NCBI GenBank assembly: GCA_964454335.1
Contig: CAYVVT010000012.1
Location: 1-64,000, forward strand
Direction: 5' to 3'
DNA length: 64,000 nt
From: CAYVVT01 sp964454335
Lineage (GTDB): Bacteria; Fidelibacterota; UBA8477; JABMPR01
Shown: positions 50,767-59,382 of the stretch, one piece after another
Numbering within the stretch: the stretch's first letter is position 1
Layout: the number at the start of each line of letters is the position of its first letter
Position numbers and translations under genes: made by a program
The notes under the pieces: generated by a model
Database searches by the model: none
Told to the model about the DNA's origin: nothing
The model's input: the letters and a program-made list of their open reading frames with translations, nothing else

Positions 50767-52305
50767 ATGAACTTTTTCTCACGCTATCTGATGGTCCTCC
50801 AGATCATCTCACGGAACTGGCTGGGTCGCATCGGTGTCATTCTATCCACTACCGTCTTTTTCGCCTTCTTCGTCATCGAGGCCCTCTCGTTCATGGCCGT
50901 ATTCCACAACACTTACGTAGGGATCGTCACCTACACGATCCTGCCTGCGCTGTGGCTGTTCGGGCTCTTGCTGGTGGAATTTGGCCTGCGTAAACAGGAC
51001 CTGGCGTTCTGGGCTACAGTGAGGTCGTTGTGGACGGGAGAGGGGGAGCAGAGATTCAAGGTCAATCCTGAATTCCGCCAGAAGGTCATCCCGATCCTGC
51101 TGGTCCTCACGGCAGCCAACATTCTCTTTATCGTACTGGTGAGTTCGAGAACCCTGCATTTCATGGATCAATCCGAATTCTGTGGTACGGCGTGTCATAC
51201 CATCATGGGTCCTGAATGGGCGGTATACAACGATTCGCCCCATGCCCGTGTCGCCTGCGTGGACTGCCATATCGGGGAGGGCGTCAGAGCCTTGGCCAAC
51301 TCGAAACTGAATGGTGCCTGGCAGGTCATATCCTCGACTTTCGATCTCTACCACAAACCCATTGAAACACCCATCCACAACCTGAGACCGGCGCGGGAGA
51401 CCTGCGAGAAGTGCCATTGGCCGGAGAAATTCTACGGTTCGAAACTGGTGCAGAATAAGCGTTATAAGGGAGATTCACTCAATACGCGGCAGTTCACGAC
51501 ACTCAATCTGAAGATCGATGCCCAATATGGGGTCGGTCATGGTATTCACTGGCACATCGCTGAAGAGAACGAAGTTCGCTTCGTCTCCAAGCATGACAAG
51601 CGCGAGGAGATCTACTGGGTGGAGGTCCGTCGTCCGGATGGGTCCTACCACCGCTACACAAACACAAATCTTTCAGATTCCACAGAATTTGAAGAGGCCC
51701 AGATACCACGGATCATGGATTGTGTCGACTGTCACAACCGGGCCACCCACATCTATGAAACCCCTGATGATGCAGTGGACCTGCGCATCGCCAGGGATGA
51801 GATCGACATTGGGCTGCCATTCATCAAGAGAGAGGCCTTACACGCACTGACGCGGAGTTATGCCACAAAGGCCGACGGCATGCAGGGGATCAGAGATTAC
51901 CTGACAACGTTTTACAATCAGCAGTACCAGGAGGGTCAGATCGATGAGGCCAGTCTGCTGCACTCCATTACCAGCGTTCAGAATATCTATGACAGGAATA
52001 TCTATCCGCACATGGGAATAGAATGGGATACCTATCCAAACCACATTGGACACCAGATCGGGGAGGGCTGTTTCGCCTGTCATAATTTCCAGAACACCGA
52101 CCAGAGTGAAGGTTGTTTCCGCTGCCACAGCAAGAACATGCAGGATGAGCAGGGGAATCATATCTCAGATGATTGTACGCTCTGCCACTCGATCCTCTCA
52201 CTGGGAGAGGACGATCCGTTGAAATACCTTACTGATGACGAGTTCGATACATTCGAAGAACACAAAAATAAATATCTTCGAGATGAGTATCTGGAAAGCT
52301 TCTAG
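50767..52305 (+). CDS. Membrane-anchored seven-haem cytochrome c (NapC/NirT-like)
   Basis: 512 residues. Three N-terminal hydrophobic segments (residues ~20-45, 47-72, 108-130) are followed by a periplasmic domain with seven CxxCH haem sites: CGTACH, CVDCH, CEKCH, CVDCH, CFACH, CFRCH and CTLCH (each is C-x2-C-H except the first, which is C-x3-C-H). The N-terminal part of the haem domain resembles NapC/NrfH quinol dehydrogenases; the total haem count is larger. It probably moves electrons between menaquinol and a periplasmic or outer-surface acceptor. No terminal reductase is adjacent. The first site has an extra residue, so its haem binding is less certain. Confidence 0.82.
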   Translation: MNFFSRYLMVLQIISRNWLGRIGVILSTTVFFAFFVIEALSFMAVFHNTYVGIVTYTILPALWLFGLLLVEFGLRKQDLAFWATVRSLWTGEGEQRFKVNPEFRQKVIPILLVLTAANILFIVLVSSRTLHFMDQSEFCGTACHTIMGPEWAVYNDSPHARVACVDCHIGEGVRALANSKLNGAWQVISSTFDLYHKPIETPIHNLRPARETCEKCHWPEKFYGSKLVQNKRYKGDSLNTRQFTTLNLKIDAQYGVGHGIHWHIAEENEVRFVSKHDKREEIYWVEVRRPDGSYHRYTNTNLSDSTEFEEAQIPRIMDCVDCHNRATHIYETPDDAVDLRIARDEIDIGLPFIKREALHALTRSYATKADGMQGIRDYLTTFYNQQYQEGQIDEASLLHSITSVQNIYDRNIYPHMGIEWDTYPNHIGHQIGEGCFACHNFQNTDQSEGCFRCHSKNMQDEQGNHISDDCTLCHSILSLGEDDPLKYLTDDEFDTFEEHKNKYLRDEYLESF

Positions 52306-52438
52306 ATAAATAGTCGAGACCCCTGCCTTTGAAGCGCAGACAAGTCTCAAAGCACTTCCTCCAGAACACGCAGGCGTGGATTTCAGACCATACGCCCGGC
52401 CAGTGACTTAAAATAATGCTCTAAATTCAATATTCCCT

Positions 52439-52466
52439 TTGACATAGCATAGCTAAAATTTATACT
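52439..52466 (+). promoter_or_regulatory. Near-consensus promoter of the yicC-gmk-rpoZ run
   Basis: TTGACA (52439-52444), 16-base spacer, TATACT (52461-52466). It lies only 22 bases before the yicC ATG, leaving a leader of roughly 15 bases that still contains the ribosome-binding site AAAGAGGG. Confidence 0.7.
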
Positions 52467-52488
52467 ATGCGGCTTTGAAAGAGGGTCT

Positions 52489-53373
52489 ATGATCAAAAGT
52501 ATGACCGGCTTTGGCCGGGCCGAGAAAAAGGTAGGGGAGTTGGATCTCAGTGTTGAGATCCGATCGGTTAACAGCCGGTTCCTGGAGATCGTCTCACGTG
52601 CTCCACGCGGGATGGAATCCCTGGAGGATAAAGCCAGGCTGAAGGTACAGAACCGGATTCCCCGGGGGCGAATCATTGTTACGCTCAATCTAGGCAATGG
52701 CAAAGTCCAGCCTGGTACACCTCATCTGAACAGGCTCATCCTGAAAAAATACCGGGACATCGTAGCCGAAGCAGGCTCCATCCTGGGTAGCGAAGCAGAT
52801 CTGGAACTGCCGGATATCCTGGCATTGCCGGATGTGATCAGTCTGGAACTGGATCCTTCGGATCTGGCGACGCTGGAGCAGGCCATGGACGGTCTCATGG
52901 GTGAGGCCCTGGATCAACTCGACACCATGCGGAAACGTGAGGGCGAGCTGCTGGAAAAGGCCATCATGGATCAGATCCGGAACATGAGTGAAGTCGTCAC
53001 ACGGATCAAAGCATGGGATGATGGACGTCTGGAGGAGGTTACCGGTCGTCTCAAGAAACGGATCAATGAGCTCAGTATAGATCAGGACGTGCCTCTTGAT
53101 GGCCAGCGCATGCAGCAGGAGATCCTGTTCTGGGCTGATCGTCTGGATATCACCGAGGAACTGGTGAGACTTGAAGCACACATCGAACATTTTCTGGATC
53201 TTATGAAAAAGGATGAGGATGCTGGAAAGCGCATGAACTTCCTGCTCCAGGAGATGAACCGTGAAGCAAATACAGTTGGCAGCAAAGCCTATTCTACGGA
53301 GATCTCACATGCAGTGGTGGAGATCAAGAATGAGATCGAAAGAATTCGAGAACAAGTTCAGAATATCCAATGA
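52489..53373 (+). CDS. yicC: YicC/YloC family endoribonuclease-like protein
   Basis: 294 residues. The opening MIKSMTGFGRAEKKVGELDL, then VEIRSVNSRFLEI, and the C-terminal block (PLDGQRMQQEILFWADRLDI, HIEHFLDLM, GKRMNFLLQEMNREANTVGS) are the YicC_N and DUF1732 signatures. E. coli YicC affects RNA stability and is reported to act as an RNase-type enzyme; the role here is assumed similar. It overlaps gmk by four bases, the usual bacterial neighbour. Confidence 0.9.
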   Translation: MIKSMTGFGRAEKKVGELDLSVEIRSVNSRFLEIVSRAPRGMESLEDKARLKVQNRIPRGRIIVTLNLGNGKVQPGTPHLNRLILKKYRDIVAEAGSILGSEADLELPDILALPDVISLELDPSDLATLEQAMDGLMGEALDQLDTMRKREGELLEKAIMDQIRNMSEVVTRIKAWDDGRLEEVTGRLKKRINELSIDQDVPLDGQRMQQEILFWADRLDITEELVRLEAHIEHFLDLMKKDEDAGKRMNFLLQEMNREANTVGSKAYSTEISHAVVEIKNEIERIREQVQNIQ

Positions 53374-53975
53374 GTAAGGGTTCGGGAATGATATTGGTGA
53401 TTGCCGGTCCGTCGGGAGCAGGCAAAGGGACCGTTGAAGATGCGATCATGGAACATTTTAAGGATATCCGTTTCTCGGTCTCCGTTACGACCCGTCCCAA
53501 ACGTGATTACGAGGAAGAAGGCGTCCACTATTTTTTCATCTCCAGGGAGGATTTCCAGGAGAAGATCCGCGGTGATGAGCTTGTGGAGTGGGAAGAGGTG
53601 TTCTCCGGCAACGGCCATCTCTATGGTACACTGCGCTCCCACATCGACGACGCACTGACCAAGGGAAAGGTCATCCTACTGGATATCGATATCAAAGGCG
53701 GACTGAATGTGAAGCAGGCCTATCCTGAACAGTGTCTGTCGATCTTTATTCAGCCGCCATCAGTAGCGGAGCTTGAGAAGCGCCTCATCCATCGGGGAAC
53801 CGATTCTCCAGAACAGATCAAGATCCGTATGGCCCGCATGCCTGAGGAAATGGAATTGGGTAAACAATTTGATCATCAGATCGTGAATGATGATCTCCAA
53901 CGCGCTGTGCAGGAGGTCATCAGGATAATTGAAGAAAAAGTCTACGCAAATAAAGGAGTCAATACATGGGACTGA
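53370..53975 (+). CDS. gmk: Guanylate kinase
   Basis: 201 residues. It phosphorylates GMP and dGMP with ATP. The P-loop IAGPSGAGKGT, SVTTRPKRDYEEEGVHYFF (GMP-binding Arg and Tyr), EWEEVFSGNGHLYGT and ILLDIDIKGG are all present. The P-loop has Gly-Ala-Gly-Lys-Gly where many enzymes have Gly-x-Gly-Lys-Ser/Thr. The ATG overlaps the yicC stop, and the 3' end overlaps rpoZ by ten bases. Confidence 0.93.
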   Translation: MSKGSGMILVIAGPSGAGKGTVEDAIMEHFKDIRFSVSVTTRPKRDYEEEGVHYFFISREDFQEKIRGDELVEWEEVFSGNGHLYGTLRSHIDDALTKGKVILLDIDIKGGLNVKQAYPEQCLSIFIQPPSVAELEKRLIHRGTDSPEQIKIRMARMPEEMELGKQFDHQIVNDDLQRAVQEVIRIIEEKVYANKGVNTWD

Positions 53976-54295
53976 AGACAATCCCCTTCCGGAAACTGGA
54001 AGAACATACTGAAGATATCTTTGAAGCGGTAACCATTATCGCCAAACGTGCCCGCAAGATCATTGGCGACCGCTATATCATTCAGGAAGAATTGCGGCGT
54101 GAGGAGGAGAATCTTGAGGAGATCGGCGGCGATACCGAGCTGCCCAGCTTCGAGATGGATTCCATCGACAGGGAAGAATTTGAGAAAGTAGCCAAGCCCA
54201 CCACCCAGAGCATCGATGAGCTGCTCACCGGTGAGATCGATTGGAAATACGAGGAATCCGAGTCAGCTGAAGAGGACGAAGAAGGCGCAGAGTAG
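53966..54295 (+). CDS. rpoZ: RNA polymerase omega subunit
   Basis: 109 residues. EDIFEAVTIIAKRARKIIGD followed by RYIIQEELRREEE corresponds to the conserved omega helix (AVxxAKRARQI). An acidic C-terminal extension of ~60 residues (SAEEDEEGAE) is longer than the E. coli form. AAAGGAG precedes the ATG. The gmk-rpoZ order is common in FCB bacteria. Confidence 0.85.
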   Translation: MGLKTIPFRKLEEHTEDIFEAVTIIAKRARKIIGDRYIIQEELRREEENLEEIGGDTELPSFEMDSIDREEFEKVAKPTTQSIDELLTGEIDWKYEESESAEEDEEGAE

Positions 54296-54301
54296 GACCT
54301 G

Positions 54302-54979
54302 ATGGCTACCCGGGAAGAGATCAAGCGCTTTGTACAGGAAGAGTTGGAGATCTTCGGTGGTCCACTGTATCAGACGGATCAGAAGGAAGCGGATAACAAG
54401 ATGAGCGACGCATCTGCGGCAGACATGACCCTGGATGGATTCTACGAACAGATCCATGACTGCCAGAAATGCACTCTGGGAGGTACCCGGACGAATTTCG
54501 TCTTTGGTGTCGGTCATCCGAACGCGGATCTCATGTTCGTCGGCGAAGCGCCTGGCGAACAGGAGGATCTGCAGGGTGAGCCCTTCGTGGGCCGTGCCGG
54601 CAAGCTGCTGGATGACATTCTCAGGGCCATCGATCTTTCCCGGGAGCAGGTGTATATCGCCAATGTCCTGAAATGCCGGCCACCAAACAACAGGGATCCC
54701 AGATCAGATGAGATCGAACTGTGTGAGCCCTATCTGAAACAACAGATAGAACTCATCAAACCGAAATTGCTGGTTGCCCTGGGACGGATATCAGCTACTA
54801 CCCTGCTGCGGACCAAGGATTCCCTCACGAATATGCGTGAGAAGGTCTACAGCTACCATGGGACCGACATGGTAGTGACCTACCATCCGGCTGCACTGTT
54901 GCGAAATCCAAACTGGAAACGCCCGGCCTGGGAAGATTTCAAGAAGATCCGCGACATGTACCGTGAGAAGACTGCCTAA
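54302..54979 (+). CDS. Family 4 uracil-DNA glycosylase (iron-sulfur)
   Basis: 225 residues. After an ~60-residue N-terminal extension, the catalytic domain shows CQKCTLGGTRTNFVFGVG (two cluster cysteines), FVGEAPGEQEDLQGEPFVGR, IANVLKCRPPNNRDP and CEPYL (two more cysteines), then VTYHPAALLRNP. It removes uracil from DNA in base-excision repair. It is encoded six bases after rpoZ and 11 bases before dnaB. Confidence 0.9.
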   Translation: MATREEIKRFVQEELEIFGGPLYQTDQKEADNKMSDASAADMTLDGFYEQIHDCQKCTLGGTRTNFVFGVGHPNADLMFVGEAPGEQEDLQGEPFVGRAGKLLDDILRAIDLSREQVYIANVLKCRPPNNRDPRSDEIELCEPYLKQQIELIKPKLLVALGRISATTLLRTKDSLTNMREKVYSYHGTDMVVTYHPAALLRNPNWKRPAWEDFKKIRDMYREKTA

Positions 54980-54990
54980 GGAGCGAATTC

Positions 54991-56376
54991 ATGGCTGAGA
55001 ACCAAGATAACCTGCGACTGCCGCCTTATAACGAGGAGGCTGAGAAAAGCGTGCTGGGATCCATGATGCTGGACAAGCAGGCGGTTTCAGCAGCCTTGCA
55101 GGTACTTGACGAGGACAGCTTCTACCGTCCCGCTCATCGCAACATCTTCAAGGCTATGCTGGCCCTGGAAGAGCTGAACGAGCCTATCGATCACATCAGT
55201 GTAGTGGATGAGATGAAGCGTCAGCAGACCCTGGACTCGGCTGGTGGGGCCTATTACATCACCGAACTCACCGAACGTATTCCCTCCACGGCCAATGTCG
55301 AATACTACGCCCGGTTGGTGATGGAGGCAGCCACGCTGCGTTCACTCATCAGACTCTCCGCAGATCTTTCATCGGAGGCCTACGAGACCAGGGAACACGT
55401 GGATGAGCTGCTGGACCGTGCTGAATCGAAGATCTTCGAACTATCCGCAAAACGGTTCAAGACCCAGGGTTTTCGGGATATCAAGCCCATTCTGGACGAA
55501 ACCTTTGAACAGGTCGACACATTCCACAAGGATCCAGGCAGCATTCGCGGTGTAGCTACCGGCTTTGAGAAACTGGATGAACTCACGTCCGGACTGCAGA
55601 AGTCCGATCTGATCATCGTCGCCGCGCGACCCTCCATGGGCAAGACGGCCCTGGCGCTCTCCATAGCCAGGAATGCCGCGGTGCAGTACAACCATCCAGT
55701 GGGGATCTTCTCCCTGGAGATGGCCAACTATCAGCTGGCAATGCGAATGCTTTGTTCCGAGGCAAGGGTTGACGCCCACCTGGTCCGAACCGGGAAACTG
55801 CCGTCAAATCTGTGGTCACGACTTTCAGGGGCCGCGGGTAAACTGGCGGATGCTCCCATTTACCTTGACGATTCGGCCTCGTTGAACGCCACGGAACTCC
55901 GGGCCAAAGCGCGGCGACTCAAAGCTGACAAGGACATTGAGCTCCTTATCGTTGATTACCTGCAGCTCCTGCAAGGCTCTCGGAATGCCGAAAGCCGTCA
56001 ACAGGAGATATCCCAGATCTCCCGCTCACTGAAGATGCTGGCCAAGGAGCTGAACATCCCGGTGATGGCCCTTTCTCAGCTCAGCCGTGCAGTGGAAATG
56101 CGTGGGGGAGACAAACGCCCCATTCTATCGGATCTGCGTGAATCCGGGTCCATCGAACAGGACGCGGATGTGGTCACCTTCATCTACCGGCCGGAGAAAT
56201 ACGGGATCACCGATGATGATGGCAATACACAGGAAGGCATCGCTGAGATCATCGTCAGTAAGCAGCGTAATGGTCCCACTGGGGTAGCTCGACTGACCTT
56301 CATCGACAAGTTTGCATCTTTCGAGAATCTGGCGGCCTACGTCCCGACACCAAGTGAGCCCGGCGTACCCTTCTGA
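54991..56376 (+). CDS. dnaB: Replicative DNA helicase
   Basis: 461 residues. The N-terminal DnaB domain (LPPYNEEAEKSVLGSMMLDK, primase-interacting) is followed by a RecA-like ATPase with Walker A VAARPSMGKTALALS, Walker B ELLIVDYLQLLQG, QEISQISRSLKMLAKELNIP and SDLRESGSIEQDADVV. There is no intein. It unwinds DNA at the replication fork as a hexamer. AAGGAGCGAATTC precedes the ATG; the stop shares a base with the next start. Confidence 0.94.
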   Translation: MAENQDNLRLPPYNEEAEKSVLGSMMLDKQAVSAALQVLDEDSFYRPAHRNIFKAMLALEELNEPIDHISVVDEMKRQQTLDSAGGAYYITELTERIPSTANVEYYARLVMEAATLRSLIRLSADLSSEAYETREHVDELLDRAESKIFELSAKRFKTQGFRDIKPILDETFEQVDTFHKDPGSIRGVATGFEKLDELTSGLQKSDLIIVAARPSMGKTALALSIARNAAVQYNHPVGIFSLEMANYQLAMRMLCSEARVDAHLVRTGKLPSNLWSRLSGAAGKLADAPIYLDDSASLNATELRAKARRLKADKDIELLIVDYLQLLQGSRNAESRQQEISQISRSLKMLAKELNIPVMALSQLSRAVEMRGGDKRPILSDLRESGSIEQDADVVTFIYRPEKYGITDDDGNTQEGIAEIIVSKQRNGPTGVARLTFIDKFASFENLAAYVPTPSEPGVPF

Positions 56377-58589
56377 TGTCCGCAAAGATCCTAGAGAAGA
56401 TCCTCCCCGGTGAAGGGGAGAAAAAATATCCAAAGGATTTCCAGGCGATGCTTTCCTTGCTGCCCCAGAAGATCAGTGCCGAGGACGAGGTCTTCATGTG
56501 GCGCGCCTACGAGTTCGGAAAGGAAGCCCACAAAGGCCAGATGCGGAAATCCGGTGAACCTTATTTCACTCACTGTGTCGAGGTAGCAACGATCCTGGCG
56601 GATATGCGTCTTGATCCTGTTACCATTTCAGCTGCGCTGCTGCATGATGTGGTGGAGGACACCGGGTATACGCTGAAGGACGTCGCCACTGAATTTTCCG
56701 AAGAATTGGCAGCCCTGGTGGATGGCGTCACCAAGCTGTCCGATATCAAGTTCCGCACCGAAGAGGATAAGCAGGCGGTGAATTTCCGCAAGATGCTGCT
56801 CTCCGTTGCTGATGATATCCGCGTGATCATAATCAAGTTTGCCGATCGCCTGCATAACATGAGGACGATCAAGCACTTACCCCAGGTCAAACAGCGCCGG
56901 ATAGCCCGCGAGACCAGGGATGTCTATGCACCGCTGGCCCATCGTCTCGGTATGTATCGCCTCAAGTCAGACATGGAAGACCTCGTATTTGATGTCCTGG
57001 AGCCCAAATCGGCCAAGGAGCTTAATCGGCTGATCCCCAAGCGTCAGGTATTTTTCGAGAAATACGTGGGGAAGTTCCTGGAACCCGTGCGGGAGCGGGC
57101 TGAAGCAGCCGGGATCGAGGCCGAATACCGTAGCCGGTTCAAGACCCATTACTCCATTTTCCGCAAGATGACTGACCAGAATCGGCCGCTGGATGATGTT
57201 TTTGACATCTACGCCGTGCGGATCATTGTGGAACGCCTGGATGAATGCTACAGCATCCTGGGATTCATCCATCAGGATTACACACCCATACCGGAGCGTT
57301 TCAAGGATTTCATCGCCCAGCCCAAGGCCAATGGCTACCAGAGTATTCACACCACCGTGATCGGTCACGAAGGCCGGCCGGTGGAGATCCAACTCCGGAC
57401 CAGGGAAATGGATCAGACTGCCGAAGAGGGAGTTGCTGCTCACTGGCAGTACAAGGAGGGTGGTACAACCCCTTCGGCACGTACGCGCAGTGATGAACTG
57501 GATCCCCAGGTGGACTGGCTGAGAAACCTGGTGGATATCCTGCAGAATGAGGAACGAACCACCTCGCACGAATTCATGGATCTCCTGAAAATTGATCTCT
57601 ATAAGGATGAGATCTTTGTCTTCACACCACGTGGGGAGGTCAGGATCCTGCCCATGGGGGCCACGCCGCTGGATTTTGCTTTCGACGTGCACACCCAGGT
57701 TGGATTGCGCTGTATCGGTGCCAAGGTAAACGGTAGTATCAAGCCTTTGAACAGTCAACTGATCAGCGGGGATAAGGTTGAGATCATTACCAGCGATAAC
57801 CAGAAACCCAACAGTAACTGGCTCAAGTTCGTCAAGACTTCCAAGGCCAAATCGAATATCCGAAAATGGATCAAGAAACAGGAATTTGAGCATAGCGTCA
57901 AACTCGGACGTGAGATCCTTGATCGCGAATTGCGAAGAATCCATAAAGCTAAAGAGTACAAGCGATTAGAAGATCCATTTAAAGTAATAAATTATGATTC
58001 CGAGGAAAAAATGCTGGCCTCCCTCGGTGCGGGACATCGTACCGTGGCCAGCGCGCTTTCCAAGATCTTCCCGGAAGTGTACACCACACCTCGGAAGGAA
58101 AAGACTGAACAGCAGCAGGGCGAATCCTTCCTGCGTCGTGCCCGACGGACCTCCAAGGGTGTGCTCATCCAGGGCATGGATAACATGATGATCAATTTCG
58201 GTCGTTGCTGTAATCCCATCCCGGGTGACCCCATTGTTGGGTTCATCACCCGCGGTCGTGGTGTGACGGTGCACCATCAGCAATGCGAGACCATGGGTCC
58301 GAACCTGGTGGAGAAGGAGCGCCTGCTGGACGTGTCTTGGACCACAGATCGCAGCCAGGTGTACCTGGTACGGCTGAAGATCCTGGCGCAGGAACGCAAA
58401 CACCTGGTCCGGGACGTCACCGAACGCATCAGCGCCTACGATATCAATATTGATTCCCTCACCATGAAAGTTGATGGGGATGTGGTGACAGGTCTCGTGA
58501 TCCTCGAAGTAGAAGGTGTCAAACAATTAGACCGTCTGATTACCCGGCTCATGCAGGAGGATGGGATCATCAGTGTGGAACGTGAATAA
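56376..58589 (+). CDS. Bifunctional (p)ppGpp synthetase/hydrolase, RelA/SpoT family
   Basis: 737 residues. The HD hydrolase domain is intact (YFTHCVEVATILADM, LLHDVVEDT). The synthetase domain (FKTHYSIFRKM, DIYAVRIIV, DFIAQPKANGYQSIHTTVIG) is followed by TGS (VFTPRGEVRILPMGATPLDF) and a C-terminal ACT domain. Both catalytic halves look functional, as in Rel enzymes that serve alone. It controls the stringent response. Confidence 0.92.
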   Translation: MSAKILEKILPGEGEKKYPKDFQAMLSLLPQKISAEDEVFMWRAYEFGKEAHKGQMRKSGEPYFTHCVEVATILADMRLDPVTISAALLHDVVEDTGYTLKDVATEFSEELAALVDGVTKLSDIKFRTEEDKQAVNFRKMLLSVADDIRVIIIKFADRLHNMRTIKHLPQVKQRRIARETRDVYAPLAHRLGMYRLKSDMEDLVFDVLEPKSAKELNRLIPKRQVFFEKYVGKFLEPVRERAEAAGIEAEYRSRFKTHYSIFRKMTDQNRPLDDVFDIYAVRIIVERLDECYSILGFIHQDYTPIPERFKDFIAQPKANGYQSIHTTVIGHEGRPVEIQLRTREMDQTAEEGVAAHWQYKEGGTTPSARTRSDELDPQVDWLRNLVDILQNEERTTSHEFMDLLKIDLYKDEIFVFTPRGEVRILPMGATPLDFAFDVHTQVGLRCIGAKVNGSIKPLNSQLISGDKVEIITSDNQKPNSNWLKFVKTSKAKSNIRKWIKKQEFEHSVKLGREILDRELRRIHKAKEYKRLEDPFKVINYDSEEKMLASLGAGHRTVASALSKIFPEVYTTPRKEKTEQQQGESFLRRARRTSKGVLIQGMDNMMINFGRCCNPIPGDPIVGFITRGRGVTVHHQQCETMGPNLVEKERLLDVSWTTDRSQVYLVRLKILAQERKHLVRDVTERISAYDINIDSLTMKVDGDVVTGLVILEVEGVKQLDRLITRLMQEDGIISVERE

Positions 58590-58627
58590 ATGAATGCTAA
58601 ACGAATGATAGAAAGGACATAGTCGGT

Positions 58628-58936
58628 ATGGAAATCACCTACACGAAGAAAGACGTGGCGAAGCATACCGCCGAGAAACTCGGTCAAAAGATCTTCCAGA
58701 CAGAGGAGATCGTGGATGGTGTCTTCACGGTTTTGCGGGAGATGATGAGCGGGGATGAGGAATCCATTCGCATCGAGATCCGCAACTTTGGTGTCTTTGA
58801 GGTCAAACCGACCAAGGCAAAGCCCAGAGCCCGTAACCCACGGACCAATGAAGAGATCTACGTGCCCGCCCGCCGGAAGACCCACTTCAAACCCGGAAAA
58901 CTGCTCAAGGAAGTTCTGAAGAAACCTCTGGAATAG
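58628..58936 (+). CDS. HU/IHF-family DNA-binding protein
   Basis: 102 residues: EITYTKKDVAKHTAEKLGQK, then IEIRNFGVFEVKPTKAKPRARNPRTNEEI, which contains the DNA-contacting arm with the conserved Arg-Asn-Pro. An AARRKTHFKPGK-type ending follows (here PARRKTHFKPGKLLKEVL). It bends and compacts DNA. It is nine bases upstream of ruvX. Confidence 0.92.
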   Translation: MEITYTKKDVAKHTAEKLGQKIFQTEEIVDGVFTVLREMMSGDEESIRIEIRNFGVFEVKPTKAKPRARNPRTNEEIYVPARRKTHFKPGKLLKEVLKKPLE

Positions 58937-58944
58937 TCAACCGG

Positions 58945-59382
58945 TTGAACACCGCCACACAAGGCCGTATCCTGGCCATCGATCCCGGTGGCCGGCGCGT
59001 GGGCTTAGCCCTGTCTGATCCTCTGCGTCTCATCGCCAGTCCCTTCAAGACCCTATTGATCCGGGACACGGTAGACGCCATTAAGCAAATCAGGGAAGTG
59101 ATTGAGAGTGAGGAGGTTGTGGAGATCGTCGTCGGCGTTCCACAACGCCCCGGGGGTGAGGAAAGCCAGCAGGCAAAAGCTGTGAAAACCTTTATCTCAG
59201 AACTACGCAGGGCCATTGACCTGCCGGTCAGGGAAGTGGATGAGAGCTTCAGCTCCGTGGAGGCGGAGGAGGTTTTACACCAGATGGGCCGCAGGATTGG
59301 TCAGGACAAAGGGGCTGTGGATCGCATCGCAGCGTCACTTATTCTGAAACAATATCTCCAGGAGAATCCAACACTGAGATGA
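58945..59382 (+). CDS. ruvX: RuvX/YqgF Holliday-junction resolvase-like nuclease
   Basis: 145 residues. RILAIDPGGRRVGLALSD (first catalytic Asp), EIVVGVPQRPGGEESQQAKA, VREVDESFSSVEAEE (Glu) and QDKGAVDRIAASLILKQYL (last Asp) match the YqgF RNase H-like fold implicated in rRNA maturation and junction resolution. The start is TTG at 58945. It overlaps lnt by four bases. Confidence 0.9.
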   Translation: MNTATQGRILAIDPGGRRVGLALSDPLRLIASPFKTLLIRDTVDAIKQIREVIESEEVVEIVVGVPQRPGGEESQQAKAVKTFISELRRAIDLPVREVDESFSSVEAEEVLHQMGRRIGQDKGAVDRIAASLILKQYLQENPTLR

